Positions 17,346 through 27,578 are shown, numbered from the stretch's first letter. The stretch is DNA of 64,000 nt from CAVQFD01 sp963724695 (GCA_963724695.1 CAVRVW010000012.1:186001-250000); one strand, 5' to 3'. Numbers and translations: made by a program. The notes: generated from the letters alone by a model not told the origin.

Positions 17346-19127
17346 TCAGATTCGCTCGAAGTTCTTCTCGATCTCACGCCGGGTCAGCCGCAGCATCACC
17401 GGCCGCCCGTGCGGGCAGATCGTCGAATAGGCCGTGGCGCGGAGCTCCTCCAGGATGTGCGTCATCTTCTCGAACGTCAGAGGATAGTTCGCCTTCACGG
17501 CCGCGTGACAGGCCGTGGTCGCAGCGATGCGGCCGATCGCTTCCTGGACGTGAGCGCCCTGGTCCAGGCCCTCCAGATCCTCCCCGAGCGCCCGCAACGC
17601 GGTCGCCGCGGCCTCGGTGTCGAGCAGCGCTGGGACGGCACTGACCTTGACCGTCCCCTCGCCGAAGGCCTCGACGTCAAAGCCCAGCCGTTCGAGCTCG
17701 AGCGTCCTCGCGACGAGGGCCTGCTGCGCGGCCGGCAGCACTTCAATCAGAATCGGCACCAGCAGGCGCTGCGACTCCAGATGCCCCTCGGTCAGCTGCT
17801 GCATGACACGCTCGATACAGCACGCGCTCGTGGGCCACATGCTGATCGATGATGGCTACGCCTTCGTCGTCGATGGCGATGATGAAGGTGTCGCGGAACT
17901 GCCCGAGCGGGATCAGCGGCCGCATGCCTGACGCCGCAGGCGTTGACGCGGGCGACGGCGTCGCCTGGGAGACGGGTACCGGCCACGCGCTGGCCTCGTC
18001 CCCTCGCTGGGCCGCCGGCTGCCACCTGCTGGGGAAGTGCCCGCCGCCGAGCACGTCCGGAAGGATGCCGGGTATCGCGCGCACCACGCCTTGCGGCAGG
18101 GCGGGCGCCTCGGGCCGAAGCTGGAGCTGGGGCACGCCACCCTGACCCAGCGCATCCGACAGAGCCCGCGGACGACCTCGTGCACGACCGACTGCTCCCG
18201 GAACCGGACCTCCGCCTTCGTCGGATGGACGTTGACGTCCACCGCGTCAGGTCGCATCTCCAGGAACAAATGCACCTCAGGGCTACGCTCCTTGATCGAG
18301 GCCCTGCTGTACGCGTCGATGATGGCGTGAGCAATCGTGCGGTCCTTGACGATGCGCCGATTGACGAACACGTGCTGTGCGCCTCGCGTCGGTCCCTGAG
18401 CCGAGGTCTCTGCCAGAGCGGCGACATAGCCGAACACCCGCAAGCCACCCGCGTCCTTGCGGACCTCGATCAGGTCGTCCCGGTCTCCGTAGAGCTGATA
18501 CAGCCGGTCGTGCAGGCTGGGCGCTGGCGGGCACCGCAACACCGTGCGGCCCGCGCTCGTCAGGGTGAAGCCCACTTCGGGATAGGCCAGCGCGAGTTGT
18601 GTCGTCAGCTTCGACACCTGCGCCGCTTCAGCCGCATCGGACTTGAGGAATTTCCTGCGCGCAGGCAGGTTGTAGAAGACGTCGTTGACCTCGACCACCG
18701 TGCCTTCAGCCGCCGCCGCTTCCTGCTCCGAGGCGAGGACCCCGCCGTTGACGCGCAGCTCGGTCCCACTCACCGCCCCACGCTGCCGGGTCCTCAGCAC
18801 GAAATGGGAGACCGACGCGATCGAGGGCAGGGCCTCACCACGGAATCCGAGCGTGCTGATCGCCGCCAAGTCCTCCGCACGGCGGATCTTGCTCGTCGCG
18901 TGGCGTTCGATGGCCAGACGCGCATCGCCCGGCTCCATCCCTTCGCCATCGTCCTCGACCCTGACCTGCTTCTTGCCGCCGAGCTCGATGTGAATCACGA
19001 GGCGCTTCGCGCCGGCATCGATGGCGTTCTCGACGAGCTCTTTGACAATCGAGGCCGGACGCTCGACGACTTCGCCCGCCGCAATCTGGTTGGCGAGATC
19101 GGGGGACAGGCGGGAGATCTTCCCCAT
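17346..19127 (-). CDS. mutL: DNA mismatch repair protein MutL, frame broken twice
   Basis: About 594 residues. The N-terminal GHKL ATPase contains the N box in ELVENAIDAGAKRL, DDGEGM, HATSKI and TLGFRGEALPSIASVS, then the transducer DVNVHPTKAEVRF. The C-terminal dimerisation domain has FIIAIDDEGVAIIDQHVAHERVLY and CPHGRPVMLRLTRREIEKNF. No DQHA(X)2E(X)4E endonuclease motif is evident beyond the DQHVAHER region. Breaks: near 18160 (GLCRM should read GLSDALGQGG) and at 17814 (one extra base between VLY and ERVMQQ). Both reconnect exactly, so an assembly error is more likely than loss of mismatch repair. Confidence 0.92.
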
Positions 19128-19128
19128 C

Positions 19129-20094
19129 TCAAATCCAGCGCCTGAACCTGAACAGGCTCAGCATGCTGACCACCACCACGAGCATGAGGCCAAACAGCCA
19201 CCAGAATTGTGCCGCCTCGCCACCAGGAAACTGCGGGAGGGGTACGTTCATGCCATACAGGCCCGTGACGAGCGTCAGCGGCATGAAGATGGTGGTGATG
19301 ACCGTCAGCACCTTCATCACCTGGTTCAACTGGTTGCTGGTGCTCGACAGGTGCGCCTCGAGGATGCCCGTGATCCGGTCGCTGAAGATGAAGGCTTCAT
19401 CGTTGAGCCGCACCAGGTGGTCGTAGAGATCGCGGAACCGGTAGGCCATCTCGGTACTGATGTCGACGAACTCCCGCCGCGCCAGGCGTCCAACGACGTC
19501 GCGCTGCGGAATGGTGATGCGCCGAAGCGACGAAACGCTCCGCTTCTGGTCAAGGATCGTGCGAATCAGGCCGGGGCTGGGCCGCTCGAACACTTCGTCT
19601 TCGACATCGTCCAGGGCTTCTTCGAGGCGCTCCACCTCCGGACGATAGTGATCGACCATTGCATGCACGATCCGGTGGAAGAGCGCGACCGGGCCCTCCC
19701 CGAGCACGGGCTGGTTGCGGGGGGCCTGCTCGCACAGCTCGGAAATCGACCGGGAGTCGCCGTCGTGCACCGTGACCAGGAAGTTCCGGCCAAGAAAGAA
19801 GTCCACGTCGTGCGTGGCGAACCCTTCCTTGCTCGCCCGGAAGTCGATGCCGTGGAGCACGACGTACAGGAAGCCGTCGTAGGGCTCGATCTTCGGGTAC
19901 TGCAGGGCGCTCATCGCCGACTCGACGGCCAGCGGATGGAAATTGAACGTGTCGGAGAGGATCAGGGACTCGGGAATCGAAGGCGCCGACAGGTCGACCC
20001 AGACCATCGCACCGGACGATGGAAGGAGCCAGCTGCGATCGATGCTCGTCGCGTGCTCCGTCCGTCCGTCCCGGTGCATGTAGATCCGAATCAA
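19129..20094 (-). CDS. corA: CorA-type Mg2+/Co2+ transporter
   Basis: About 321 residues. A long cytosolic N-terminal domain is followed by the stalk helix and two C-terminal transmembrane helices. The first ends in the ion-selectivity signature GMN (VTGLYGMNVPLPQ) and the last reaches LSLFRFRRWI with basic residues at the end. It forms a homopentameric divalent-cation channel. Start: TTG at 20094 overlaps the ppdK stop (TTGA) and gives IRIYMHRDG; ATG 20079 is the alternative. The longer upstream reading is inside ppdK and rejected. Confidence 0.9.
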   Translation of the reverse strand: MIRIYMHRDGRTEHATSIDRSWLLPSSGAMVWVDLSAPSIPESLILSDTFNFHPLAVESAMSALQYPKIEPYDGFLYVVLHGIDFRASKEGFATHDVDFFLGRNFLVTVHDGDSRSISELCEQAPRNQPVLGEGPVALFHRIVHAMVDHYRPEVERLEEALDDVEDEVFERPSPGLIRTILDQKRSVSSLRRITIPQRDVVGRLARREFVDISTEMAYRFRDLYDHLVRLNDEAFIFSDRITGILEAHLSSTSNQLNQVMKVLTVITTIFMPLTLVTGLYGMNVPLPQFPGGEAAQFWWLFGLMLVVVVSMLSLFRFRRWI

Positions 20095-22862
20095 TCGCCG
20101 ACCTTGACCGACAGCGCCGCCTGCGCGGCCGCCAGCCGCGCGACGGGAATGCGATAGGGCGACGCGCTGATGTAGTCGAGGCCGGCCTTCTCGAAGAAGT
20201 GAATCGAAGACGGATCCCCCCCGTGCTCTCCGCACACCCCGAGCTTGATGTCCGGGCGGGTCTTCCGGCCGAGCGTCACGGCGATGTTGATGATGGCCCC
20301 CACGCCCTCGACGTCGAGCGAGGCAAACGGATCCCGCTCGAGAATCTTCTTCTCCTGGTAAATCCGCAGGAACTTTCCGATGTCGTCTCGAGAGAAGCCA
20401 AAGGTCATCTGCGTGAGGTCGTTGGTGCCGAAGGAGAAGAACTGGGCCTCCTGGGCGATCTGGTCGGCGGTCATCGCCCCTCGGGGCAGCTCGATCATCG
20501 TGCCCACGAGGTACTTCACGGTCACGCCCTTCGCCTTCATGGTCTCGGCGGCGACGCGATCGACGATCGCCTTCTGATCTTTGAGCTCCCGGACGTGCCC
20601 GACCAGCGGAATCATGATCTCCGGCACCACCTTCAGGCCTTCCTTCTGCAGCCGGCAGGCGGCCTCGATGATCGCGCGGGTCTGCATCTCGGTGATCTCG
20701 GGGTAGGTGATGCCGAGCCGCACCCCGCGGTGACCGAGCATGGGATTGAACTCGTGCAGCTGCTCGACCCGGTGCAGCAGGTGGCGCTTCTCGTCGAGCA
20801 CGCCGCCCGTTTTCCCGGCCGTCTCGAGCTTCGCGATGTCGACCATGAGATCCTCGCGCTTCGGGAGGAACTCGTGCAGCGGCGGGTCGATCGTCCGAAT
20901 CGTGACCGCTGAACCGCGCATGGCCTTGAACACGCCGTAGAAGTCGTCACGCTGCAGCGGCAGCAATTCGTCGAGCGCCTTCCGCCGATCGGCTTCGGTG
21001 TCGGCCAGGATCATCCGCTGGACGATAGGAATTCGCCCCTCGCCGAAGAACATGTGCTCGGTGCGGCACAAGCCGATCCCGCGGGCGCCGAACGCGTAGG
21101 CCACGGCCGCCTGATCGGGCAGGTCCGCGTTCGCACGGACGGCCAGGCGCCGGAACTTGTCCGACCACGCCAGCAACCGCTCGAAGCGTTGGTAGATGTC
21201 GGATCGCTTCGGCTCCAGCGTGCCGTTCACGACCTGCAGAATTTCGCTCGGCTTTGACGCGACCCTGGCGATCTTGACCTCGCCGGAAAGGCCGTCGAAC
21301 GAGACGAACTCCCCTTCCTTGACGGTGGTCCCACCGACCCGGAACTGCCGGGCGTGCTCGTCGATCTCCAGCGCGCCCGCGCCGACGATCGAGGGCTTGC
21401 CCATCTGGCGTCCCACCACGGCTGCGTGTGAGGTCATGCCGCCGGTGGCCGTCAGGATGCCCTGCGATACGAACATCCCGTGGATGTCGTCAGGCACTGT
21501 TTCGCGGCGAACGAGCACGACCGGCTTCCCCTGCCGTGTCCACGCGACCGCCTGCTCGGATGAGAAGACGACCTGGCCGCACGCGGCGCCGGGGGACGCG
21601 GGGAGTCCCCTGGTGGCCACGGGAATCTTCTTCCACTCGTCGGGGTCGAATCCGGGCGCCAGCAGCTGGCTGAGCGCCTCCGGGTCCACGAGGAGCACGG
21701 CCTCTTTCGGCGTGATGAGGCGCTCGGCGACAAGATCTGTGGCAATCACCACGGCGGCGTAGCCGGTCCGTTTTCCGCTGCGCGTCTGCAGCATGAACAG
21801 CCGTTCGTCCTGGATCGTGAACTCGAAGTCCTGCACGTCCTTGTAGTGCTTCTCGAGCCGCGTGGTGATGTCGCGCAGCTGTTTGTAGGCCTTCGGCATC
21901 ACCTGCTCGAGCTCGCGGATTGGCTGCGGCGTCCGGATGCCCGCGACAACGTCTTCGCCTTGCGCGTTAATCAGGAACTCGCCGTAGAACTCCTTCTTGC
22001 CCATCGCGGGGTTCCTGGTGAATCCCACGCCGGTGCCCGATCGATTGCCGGTGTTGCCGAACACCATCATCTGGACGTTCACGGCCGTGCCGATGTGATC
22101 AGGGATGTCGTAGATGCGCCGATACTCCTGGGCCCGGGGGTTCATCCAGGAACGAAAAACCGCGTTCCTGGCCATCTTGAGCTGTTCCAGCGGCTTCTGC
22201 GGAAAGTCCTTCCCTGTTTGCGTCTTGACGAGTCCCTTGTACCGGGCGACGACCTCCTTGAGGGCGTTTTCGTCGAGGTCGGTGTCGAGCCGCACGCCGC
22301 GGGCATGCTTGACGGCGTCGAACTCGTGCTCGAACGCGCTCTTCGGGATCTCCAGCACCACGCTGCCGAACATCTGAATGAAGCGGCGGTAGCTGTCGAA
22401 CGCGAACCGGCCGTTCTCGGTCCGGCGTTTCAGCCCCTCGACGGCATCGTCATTGAGGCCCAGGTTGAGGATGGTGTCCATCATCCCGGGCATTGAAAAC
22501 TTCGCGCCCGATCGGACGGAGACCAGCAACGGGTTTTCCGACGAGCCCAACGTGGCCCCGGCGGCCTTTTCGAGGCGCTGCAGGTGCCCGTCGATTTCGG
22601 CGTCGATCGCCGCAGGAATGCGGGAGTGCTCTTTGTAGTAGATACCGCAGACGTCGGTCGAGATCGTGAACCCGGGCGGCACCGGCAGCCCGGCGTTGGT
22701 CATCTCGGCGAGGCCGGAGCCCTTGCCTCCGAGCAGGTCCTTCATGGTCCGGTTGCCATCGGCCTTCCCGTTGCCAAAGAAGTACACGTACTTCTTCGCA
22801 ACCGTCCCGACCTTCCGGACCTTCCGGACCCTCCTGCCCTTCCCGACCGTCTTCTTGACCAT
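20091..22862 (-). CDS. ppdK: Pyruvate, phosphate dikinase with repeat-derived N-terminus
   Basis: 923 residues, a normal size. It converts pyruvate + ATP + Pi to PEP + AMP + PPi, reversibly. The ATP-grasp start KKYVYFFGNGKADGN...GGKGSGLAEM is at about 23-55. The phosphohistidine is in GGMTSHAAVVGRQMGKPS, and the PEP domain has TIDPPLHEFLP and GVCGEHGGDPSS with the catalytic Cys. Family members begin at about AKKYVYFFG; here some 22 extra residues (KKTVGKGRRVRKVRKVG) come from the tandem word at 22797-22856. The only in-frame start codon upstream of the conserved part is ATG 22862. Confidence 0.96.
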   Translation of the reverse strand: MVKKTVGKGRRVRKVRKVGTVAKKYVYFFGNGKADGNRTMKDLLGGKGSGLAEMTNAGLPVPPGFTISTDVCGIYYKEHSRIPAAIDAEIDGHLQRLEKAAGATLGSSENPLLVSVRSGAKFSMPGMMDTILNLGLNDDAVEGLKRRTENGRFAFDSYRRFIQMFGSVVLEIPKSAFEHEFDAVKHARGVRLDTDLDENALKEVVARYKGLVKTQTGKDFPQKPLEQLKMARNAVFRSWMNPRAQEYRRIYDIPDHIGTAVNVQMMVFGNTGNRSGTGVGFTRNPAMGKKEFYGEFLINAQGEDVVAGIRTPQPIRELEQVMPKAYKQLRDITTRLEKHYKDVQDFEFTIQDERLFMLQTRSGKRTGYAAVVIATDLVAERLITPKEAVLLVDPEALSQLLAPGFDPDEWKKIPVATRGLPASPGAACGQVVFSSEQAVAWTRQGKPVVLVRRETVPDDIHGMFVSQGILTATGGMTSHAAVVGRQMGKPSIVGAGALEIDEHARQFRVGGTTVKEGEFVSFDGLSGEVKIARVASKPSEILQVVNGTLEPKRSDIYQRFERLLAWSDKFRRLAVRANADLPDQAAVAYAFGARGIGLCRTEHMFFGEGRIPIVQRMILADTEADRRKALDELLPLQRDDFYGVFKAMRGSAVTIRTIDPPLHEFLPKREDLMVDIAKLETAGKTGGVLDEKRHLLHRVEQLHEFNPMLGHRGVRLGITYPEITEMQTRAIIEAACRLQKEGLKVVPEIMIPLVGHVRELKDQKAIVDRVAAETMKAKGVTVKYLVGTMIELPRGAMTADQIAQEAQFFSFGTNDLTQMTFGFSRDDIGKFLRIYQEKKILERDPFASLDVEGVGAIINIAVTLGRKTRPDIKLGVCGEHGGDPSSIHFFEKAGLDYISASPYRIPVARLAAAQAALSVKVGD
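22797..22856. repeat. Family D tandem word (GGTCCGGAAGGTC) inside the ppdK 5' end
   Basis: On the minus strand GGTCCGGAAGGTCCGGAAGG is followed by further GGTCGGGA words. The same word family fills the sdhB/mdh spacer at 51396-51460. Here it is translated as a basic, period-three peptide before the conserved start of PpdK. Confidence 0.7.
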
Positions 22863-22894
22863 GGCTGATCTACTCCGTCCGTCTGACCGGGACC

Positions 22895-25123
22895 CTACGC
22901 CTGGGTTCCGTCTTCTGCCACAAGTTCCGAAATATCGGCGAGCTGAAGCATGACGCCCTCGAGCCGCCGCAGGAGCCTCAGCCTCGCGCTCCGCAGGCCG
23001 GGATCGTCCGCCATCACCATCACATCGTCGAAAAAGCGGTCGACCGCTGGGCCGAACCTGGCGGCCTCGGAGAACGCCGCCCGGAAGTTGGAGCCGCTCT
23101 CGATGGAACTGGCCACGACAGGCGACCGCACGAGCACTTCAGCCAACAAGGCCGTCTCCGCCGGCTCTGCGAGGACGCCCTCGACGGGCGGGCCCTCCGC
23201 CTCCAGGCGCCGGTACTCGTCGAGGCTCAACTGCTTCGCGATGTTCTTGACGCGCTTGAATGCCCTGGCCAGCTTCAGGAACGCCTCGGAGTTGGTGAAC
23301 TCCGGCAGCACCTCGAGCTTCCGCCGTGCATCGAGCGGGCACAGTGAATCGCCGCTGACCACCGCCCGGACATTCCTCGGCTCAAAACCCCGCTCCTGGA
23401 AGACAAACGTCATCCGCTCCAGGAGAAACTGCCACAGACGCGCGAAGGCCTCGCCCTCGAGACGGTCTCCGGCCGCGGCCCGCACCAGCGCCCCGACATC
23501 CGGCCGGGCGTTCACGCCCGTCAGCTCGGGGAGATCGATCAAGACCCGAAGCACACCGTGTGCCGCACGCCGCAGGCCGAACGGATCCCGCGAGCCGGTG
23601 GGCTTTTCGCCTGCCGCAAACATTCCGACGAGGGTATCGAGCTTGTCCGCGAGCGAGACGGCCGCCCACGTGAGCGATGCCTTGCCCAGATGTGCACGGG
23701 CCGGTGGCGCATCGGCTTCGACACCGACCGGCAGGTAATGGAAATAGATCGCCTTCCACACCTCCTCTGGGAGGCCTTCCTCGCGGGCGTAGATGCCGCC
23801 CATCGTGCCCTGCAGTTCCGTGAACTCGCGAACCATGTCGGTCGTCAGGTCGGCCTTGGCCAGCCGCGCCGCCTGCGCCGCCGATCGCCCGGTCGCCTCG
23901 TCAGCCCCGAGCGCGTTCACGGCGATCCACTCTGCCAGCCGGGCGATTCGCTCGGCCTTGTCCTTGTAGGACCCGAGCTTCTTGTGGAACAGCAGCGTCC
24001 CGAGGCGATCGATGCGTGACTCGAGCGTCGCCTTGCGGTCGGCTTCCCAGAAAAAGCGGGCGTCACGGAGCCGCGCCGTGACCACGCGTTCGGCGTTTCT
24101 GGCGATCGTCCGCTCGTTGTCCGGCTCGATGTTGATGACCGCGAGGAACGCGTTCTTCAGCCTTCCGCGCTCGTCCTCCACGGGAAAGTAGTGCTGGTGG
24201 TGCACGAGCGTGGTCGTCAGGACCTCGTCCGGAAGCTCGAGGAACTCGGCGCCGAACGTGCCGCCCACGACCGCCGGATACTCCACCAGATCCGGCACCT
24301 CGGCGAGCAGGCTCGACTCGACGTGCACGGTCCTGCTCACGCGCCCCTGGAGGCGCTGCGCCTTGGCGTCGAGCTCCCGGGCAATCTTGTTGTGGCGCTC
24401 GGCGCGCTCGAGGATGACGAAATTCTCGAGCAGCCGGGCACGGTACTCGTCGAAGCTGCGAACCTTGATGGCGCGTCCGGCACGCCCGCTGGTCGTGAGA
24501 AAGCGATGGCCGTACGTCACGGCGCCCGTCGTCACGTCTTGAACCTGTCCGGATGCCGCCCCTGGCGTCCGGCCGATCGAAAACGGGACCACCCGTCCGC
24601 CGTATGAATAGAGCAGCCACCGAATGGGCCGGCCAAACAGGAGGTCGCCGCGCCCGTCGTCCAGCAGGGCGTCCCAGTGCATCAGTTTCGGGAACGTCAG
24701 TCCGCGGAGTGTCGCGCCCAGGACGCCGGGCAGCGCATCCACGGCCGCCTTGCCACGCTGCTTCTTTCTGACCGCCAGGTACAGGCCCTTCGGCGTCTCG
24801 ACCCGTTCGAGCGCCGACACGTCCACGCCCTGCTTCGAGGCAAACCCAGCGGCCGCCGGCGTCGGGGCGCCGTCCGGTCCCACGGCTGCCGACGCCGGAG
24901 GCCCAGTCACCAGTTCCTCGAGGTCGGTTTGCCGCTCCGCCAGGCGCGCGATACGCACGGTGAGCCGTCGGGGCGTGCTGTAGGTCTCGACGGGAGTCTC
25001 GGGCGTGAGACGTGCGTCGCTCAGTTTCGCGGTCACCACATCTCCGACCTGGGTCGTCAAGCCGGGCAGCCAACTGGCCGGAATTTCTTCGCAGCCGATT
25101 TCCAGCAGCAGTTCGCGGTCCAA
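22895..25123 (-). CDS. glyS: Glycyl-tRNA synthetase beta subunit
   Basis: 742 residues, a little longer than the usual 690. It starts ELLLEIGCEEIPASWLPG, the family N-terminus. It contains RPIRWLLYS, the B2-like region LVEYPAVVGGTFGAEFLELP, HHQHYFPV, the HD-domain-like segment LTTDMVREFTELQGTMGGIYAREEG, and RDPFGLRRAAHGVLRVL. The beta subunit recognises tRNA-Gly; the alpha subunit encoded just upstream activates glycine. Only 3 nt separate the genes. Confidence 0.96.
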   Translation of the reverse strand: MDRELLLEIGCEEIPASWLPGLTTQVGDVVTAKLSDARLTPETPVETYSTPRRLTVRIARLAERQTDLEELVTGPPASAAVGPDGAPTPAAAGFASKQGVDVSALERVETPKGLYLAVRKKQRGKAAVDALPGVLGATLRGLTFPKLMHWDALLDDGRGDLLFGRPIRWLLYSYGGRVVPFSIGRTPGAASGQVQDVTTGAVTYGHRFLTTSGRAGRAIKVRSFDEYRARLLENFVILERAERHNKIARELDAKAQRLQGRVSRTVHVESSLLAEVPDLVEYPAVVGGTFGAEFLELPDEVLTTTLVHHQHYFPVEDERGRLKNAFLAVINIEPDNERTIARNAERVVTARLRDARFFWEADRKATLESRIDRLGTLLFHKKLGSYKDKAERIARLAEWIAVNALGADEATGRSAAQAARLAKADLTTDMVREFTELQGTMGGIYAREEGLPEEVWKAIYFHYLPVGVEADAPPARAHLGKASLTWAAVSLADKLDTLVGMFAAGEKPTGSRDPFGLRRAAHGVLRVLIDLPELTGVNARPDVGALVRAAAGDRLEGEAFARLWQFLLERMTFVFQERGFEPRNVRAVVSGDSLCPLDARRKLEVLPEFTNSEAFLKLARAFKRVKNIAKQLSLDEYRRLEAEGPPVEGVLAEPAETALLAEVLVRSPVVASSIESGSNFRAAFSEAARFGPAVDRFFDDVMVMADDPGLRSARLRLLRRLEGVMLQLADISELVAEDGTQA

Positions 25124-25126
25124 GGC

Positions 25127-26002
25127 CTAGCTCGCCACCCTCTCTGTCGTGCTTTCGACATAGGCGTGCGCGACACGAACCGCGAGCTGACGAACACGCA
25201 GCAGATACGCGGTCCGTTCGGTCACGCCGATGCTGTTGCTGGCGTCGAGGATATTGAACAGGTGCGAGCACTTCAGGCAGTGCTCGAGCGCCGGCCAGAC
25301 CAGGCCGTCCCCGAGGAGCGTCTCGCCGAACCGGTAGTACCGTTCGAACAGGTCCCGGTGGTGCGCTCCGAACTCGCCCTCGGGGAGGCTGACATGCCCG
25401 AACACGTACTTGGACTGCTCGATCTCCTCGCGCAGGCGGACCTGGCCGTACTTCACACCTGGCGCCCACTCCATGTCGAACATGTTGTCGACCCGCTGGA
25501 GGGCCATCGCGATCCGTTCGAGGCCGTAGGTCAGCTCCGCCGAGATGGGAGCGAGCTCGATCCCTCCGGCCTGTTGAAAGTACGTGAACTGCGAAATCTC
25601 CATGCCGTCGAACATCACCTGCCAGCCAATGCCCCACGCACCGAGTGCCGGGGACTCCCAGTTGTCCTCTTCGAAACGCACGTCGTGCTGGCGGGGGTTG
25701 ATCCCGCAGGCTTCGAGGCTGTCGAGATACAGCTGCTGCACCTCGTCCGGCGCGGGCTTCAGAATGACCTGGAACTGGTGGTGCTTGAACACGCGGTTGG
25801 GGTTCTCGCCGAACCGGCCGTCCGCGGGACGGCGCGAGGGCTGCACGTAGGCCACGTTCCAGTGCGCCGGTCCGAGCACGCGGAGGAACGTCTCCGGGTG
25901 CATCGTGCCCGCCCCGACCTCGATGTCGATCGGCTGCTGGAGGATGCATCCCCGCGATGCCCAGAACTCCGACAGCTTCAGAATCAGCCCCTGAAATGTC
26001 AT
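25127..26002 (-). CDS. glyQ: Glycyl-tRNA synthetase alpha subunit
   Basis: 291 residues, a typical length. MTFQGLILKLSEFWASRGCILQQPIDIEVGAGTMHPETFLRVLGP is the canonical N-terminus, followed by YVQPSRRPADGRFGENPNR, FEEDNWESPALGAWGIGWQVMFDGMEISQFTYFQQ and ISAELTYGLERIAMALQ. It is the catalytic class II subunit of the alpha2beta2 enzyme. The ATG overlaps the recO stop (ATGA). Confidence 0.97.
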   Translation of the reverse strand: MTFQGLILKLSEFWASRGCILQQPIDIEVGAGTMHPETFLRVLGPAHWNVAYVQPSRRPADGRFGENPNRVFKHHQFQVILKPAPDEVQQLYLDSLEACGINPRQHDVRFEEDNWESPALGAWGIGWQVMFDGMEISQFTYFQQAGGIELAPISAELTYGLERIAMALQRVDNMFDMEWAPGVKYGQVRLREEIEQSKYVFGHVSLPEGEFGAHHRDLFERYYRFGETLLGDGLVWPALEHCLKCSHLFNILDASNSIGVTERTAYLLRVRQLAVRVAHAYVESTTERVAS

Positions 26003-26640
26003 CGCTTGAGTTCCCTGAGCACCCGGACGGACTTGAGATCCTTTTCGAGGTGCATCGCAATCAGCGCGCGGTGCGCCGCTTCGATCTCGCCGAGCGCTCC
26101 CGACGACACACGGACCCTGCCGAGCGCCAGCGGACTGCACGACTTTGCCGATTCCAGGAACGCACGCGCCCCCCGGGACGCGCGCGGGTCCTGCTGGTAC
26201 ACCCCCTGGAGCCGCAGCAGCCAGTACTCGAAGTACCTCGCCAGCGGTTCTACGGGCACGCCCTCGGCCAGTGCGTCGACCATCGACGCCCCCAGCCGGA
26301 AGAGGGTCTCGTTGGGATCCGCCTCCGGCGCCCACTCGTCGATGAGCTCCGCGAAGTACCCGACGTACCCCAGGGCCTCTCCACTCGCCGCCGACATCGG
26401 CGATCGCGTCGGTTCCACATAGTGGAGCTGCACGAGCTCCCGCCGCTCGTGCTCCCGATAGGCGACACGCCCGCAGGTGAGCGGCTCGAGGCCTCCGCCG
26501 AACCGCCGCCGGCTCTGCCGGGCGTTCTTCGCCACCCCGCGTTTCTTGCCGCGATCGCGCGTCAGAAACACCACGATCCGGTCCGACTCACCGAGCTTGT
26601 ACGTCCTGAGGATCAACGCGTCGGTGGTGTAGAGCGGCAT
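25999..26640 (-). CDS. recO: DNA repair protein RecO
   Basis: 213 residues, shorter than the usual 235-250. The N-terminal OB fold has TTDALILRTYKLGESDRIVVFLTRDRGKKRGVAKNAR, then a helical region with YVGYFAELIDEWAPEADPNETLFRL. The C-terminal zinc-binding cysteines found in many RecO proteins are absent, which explains the shorter end. RecO loads RecA at single-strand gaps with RecR. It lies between era and glyQ in the conserved housekeeping run. Confidence 0.88.
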   Translation of the reverse strand: MPLYTTDALILRTYKLGESDRIVVFLTRDRGKKRGVAKNARQSRRRFGGGLEPLTCGRVAYREHERRELVQLHYVEPTRSPMSAASGEALGYVGYFAELIDEWAPEADPNETLFRLGASMVDALAEGVPVEPLARYFEYWLLRLQGVYQQDPRASRGARAFLESAKSCSPLALGRVRVSSGALGEIEAAHRALIAMHLEKDLKSVRVLRELKR

Positions 26641-26681
26641 GCAGCCAGGCGGGCCACAACAATACTATAAAAGGCGCCCGC

Positions 26682-27578
26682 CTACTCGCGCGGATGCCCG
26701 AGGCCAAGCTCGCCGAGAAGGCGATCGTCCTCCCGCCAGTCGGACTTGACGCCGACGTGCAGATCCAGGAAGACCCGGGTGGCGAAGAATTTCTCGAGCT
26801 CCGCCCGGGCCGCCGTGCCGATGCGCTTCACCATGTCGCCTCCCCGGCCGACGACGATGGCTTTCTGCGAATCGCGGTCGACCAGAATCGTGCAGTAGAG
26901 GCTCAGCAACCCTCCGGGCTCCTGCGGCTCCTCGAACCGGTCGATGACCACGGCACTCGAAAACGGGATCTCGGCGTGCGTAAACTGCAGGAGCTTTTCG
27001 CGGACGATCTCGGAGGCGAGGAACCGTTCCGGCTGATCGGTCAGATAGTCGTCCGGATAGAGGGGCTGGCCCTCGGGAAGCCGGTCGATCAACAGGCGCT
27101 CGAGGCGGTCGACGTTCTCGCCCGTCGCCGCCGACACCGGCACGATCTCGGCAAACCGCTGCTCCTGCCAGTAGCCGTCCATGATCGGCAGGAGCCTCGT
27201 CTTCTTGACCAGGTCGATCTTATTCAGCACCAGGACGACGGGCGTCGTGGTGTTCTTCACCAGGTCGATGACGAACCGATCGCCGTGACCCGCGCGCTCG
27301 GACACATCCAGGAGCAGGCACAGCACGTCAACCGTCTCGATCGTATTGACAGCTGTATCCACCATGCGCACGTTCATCCGGTGCAGCGGACGATGGATGC
27401 CCGGGGTGTCGAGGTAGACGACCTGGGCGTCGGGGTAGTTACGCACGCCCAGGATCCGGTTGCGCGTGGTCTGTGGCTTGTCCGACACGATGGCGAGCTT
27501 CGAGCCCACGAGGCGATTGAGCAGGGTGGACTTGCCTGCGTTGGGGCGGCCGATGAGCGAGACGAAGCCGGCCTTCAC
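26682..27578 (-). CDS. era: GTPase Era
   Basis: 298 residues. G1 GRPNAGKSTLLNRLVG, G3 DTPGIH, G4 NKIDLV, G5 SAATGENV, and a C-terminal KH domain with AELEKFFATRVFLDLHVGVKSDWREDD. It binds the 3' end of 16S rRNA in 30S assembly. The ATG overlaps the upstream transporter stop by 4 nt. Confidence 0.97.
   Translation of the reverse strand: MKAGFVSLIGRPNAGKSTLLNRLVGSKLAIVSDKPQTTRNRILGVRNYPDAQVVYLDTPGIHRPLHRMNVRMVDTAVNTIETVDVLCLLLDVSERAGHGDRFVIDLVKNTTTPVVLVLNKIDLVKKTRLLPIMDGYWQEQRFAEIVPVSAATGENVDRLERLLIDRLPEGQPLYPDDYLTDQPERFLASEIVREKLLQFTHAEIPFSSAVVIDRFEEPQEPGGLLSLYCTILVDRDSQKAIVVGRGGDMVKRIGTAARAELEKFFATRVFLDLHVGVKSDWREDDRLLGELGLGHPRE

Noticed and set aside
17346..19127. Broken mutL together with broken uvrB as a sign of a hypermutator or repair-deficient strain
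   Set aside because: Unrelated genes (icd, Rieske, lapB, cyt b) carry the same kind of single-base breaks and the repair genes resume perfectly, so a sequencing cause explains all of them.
19129..20235. Upstream extension of corA to 20235
   Set aside because: The extension lies inside ppdK in another frame; TTG 20094 overlaps the ppdK stop as expected for coupled genes.
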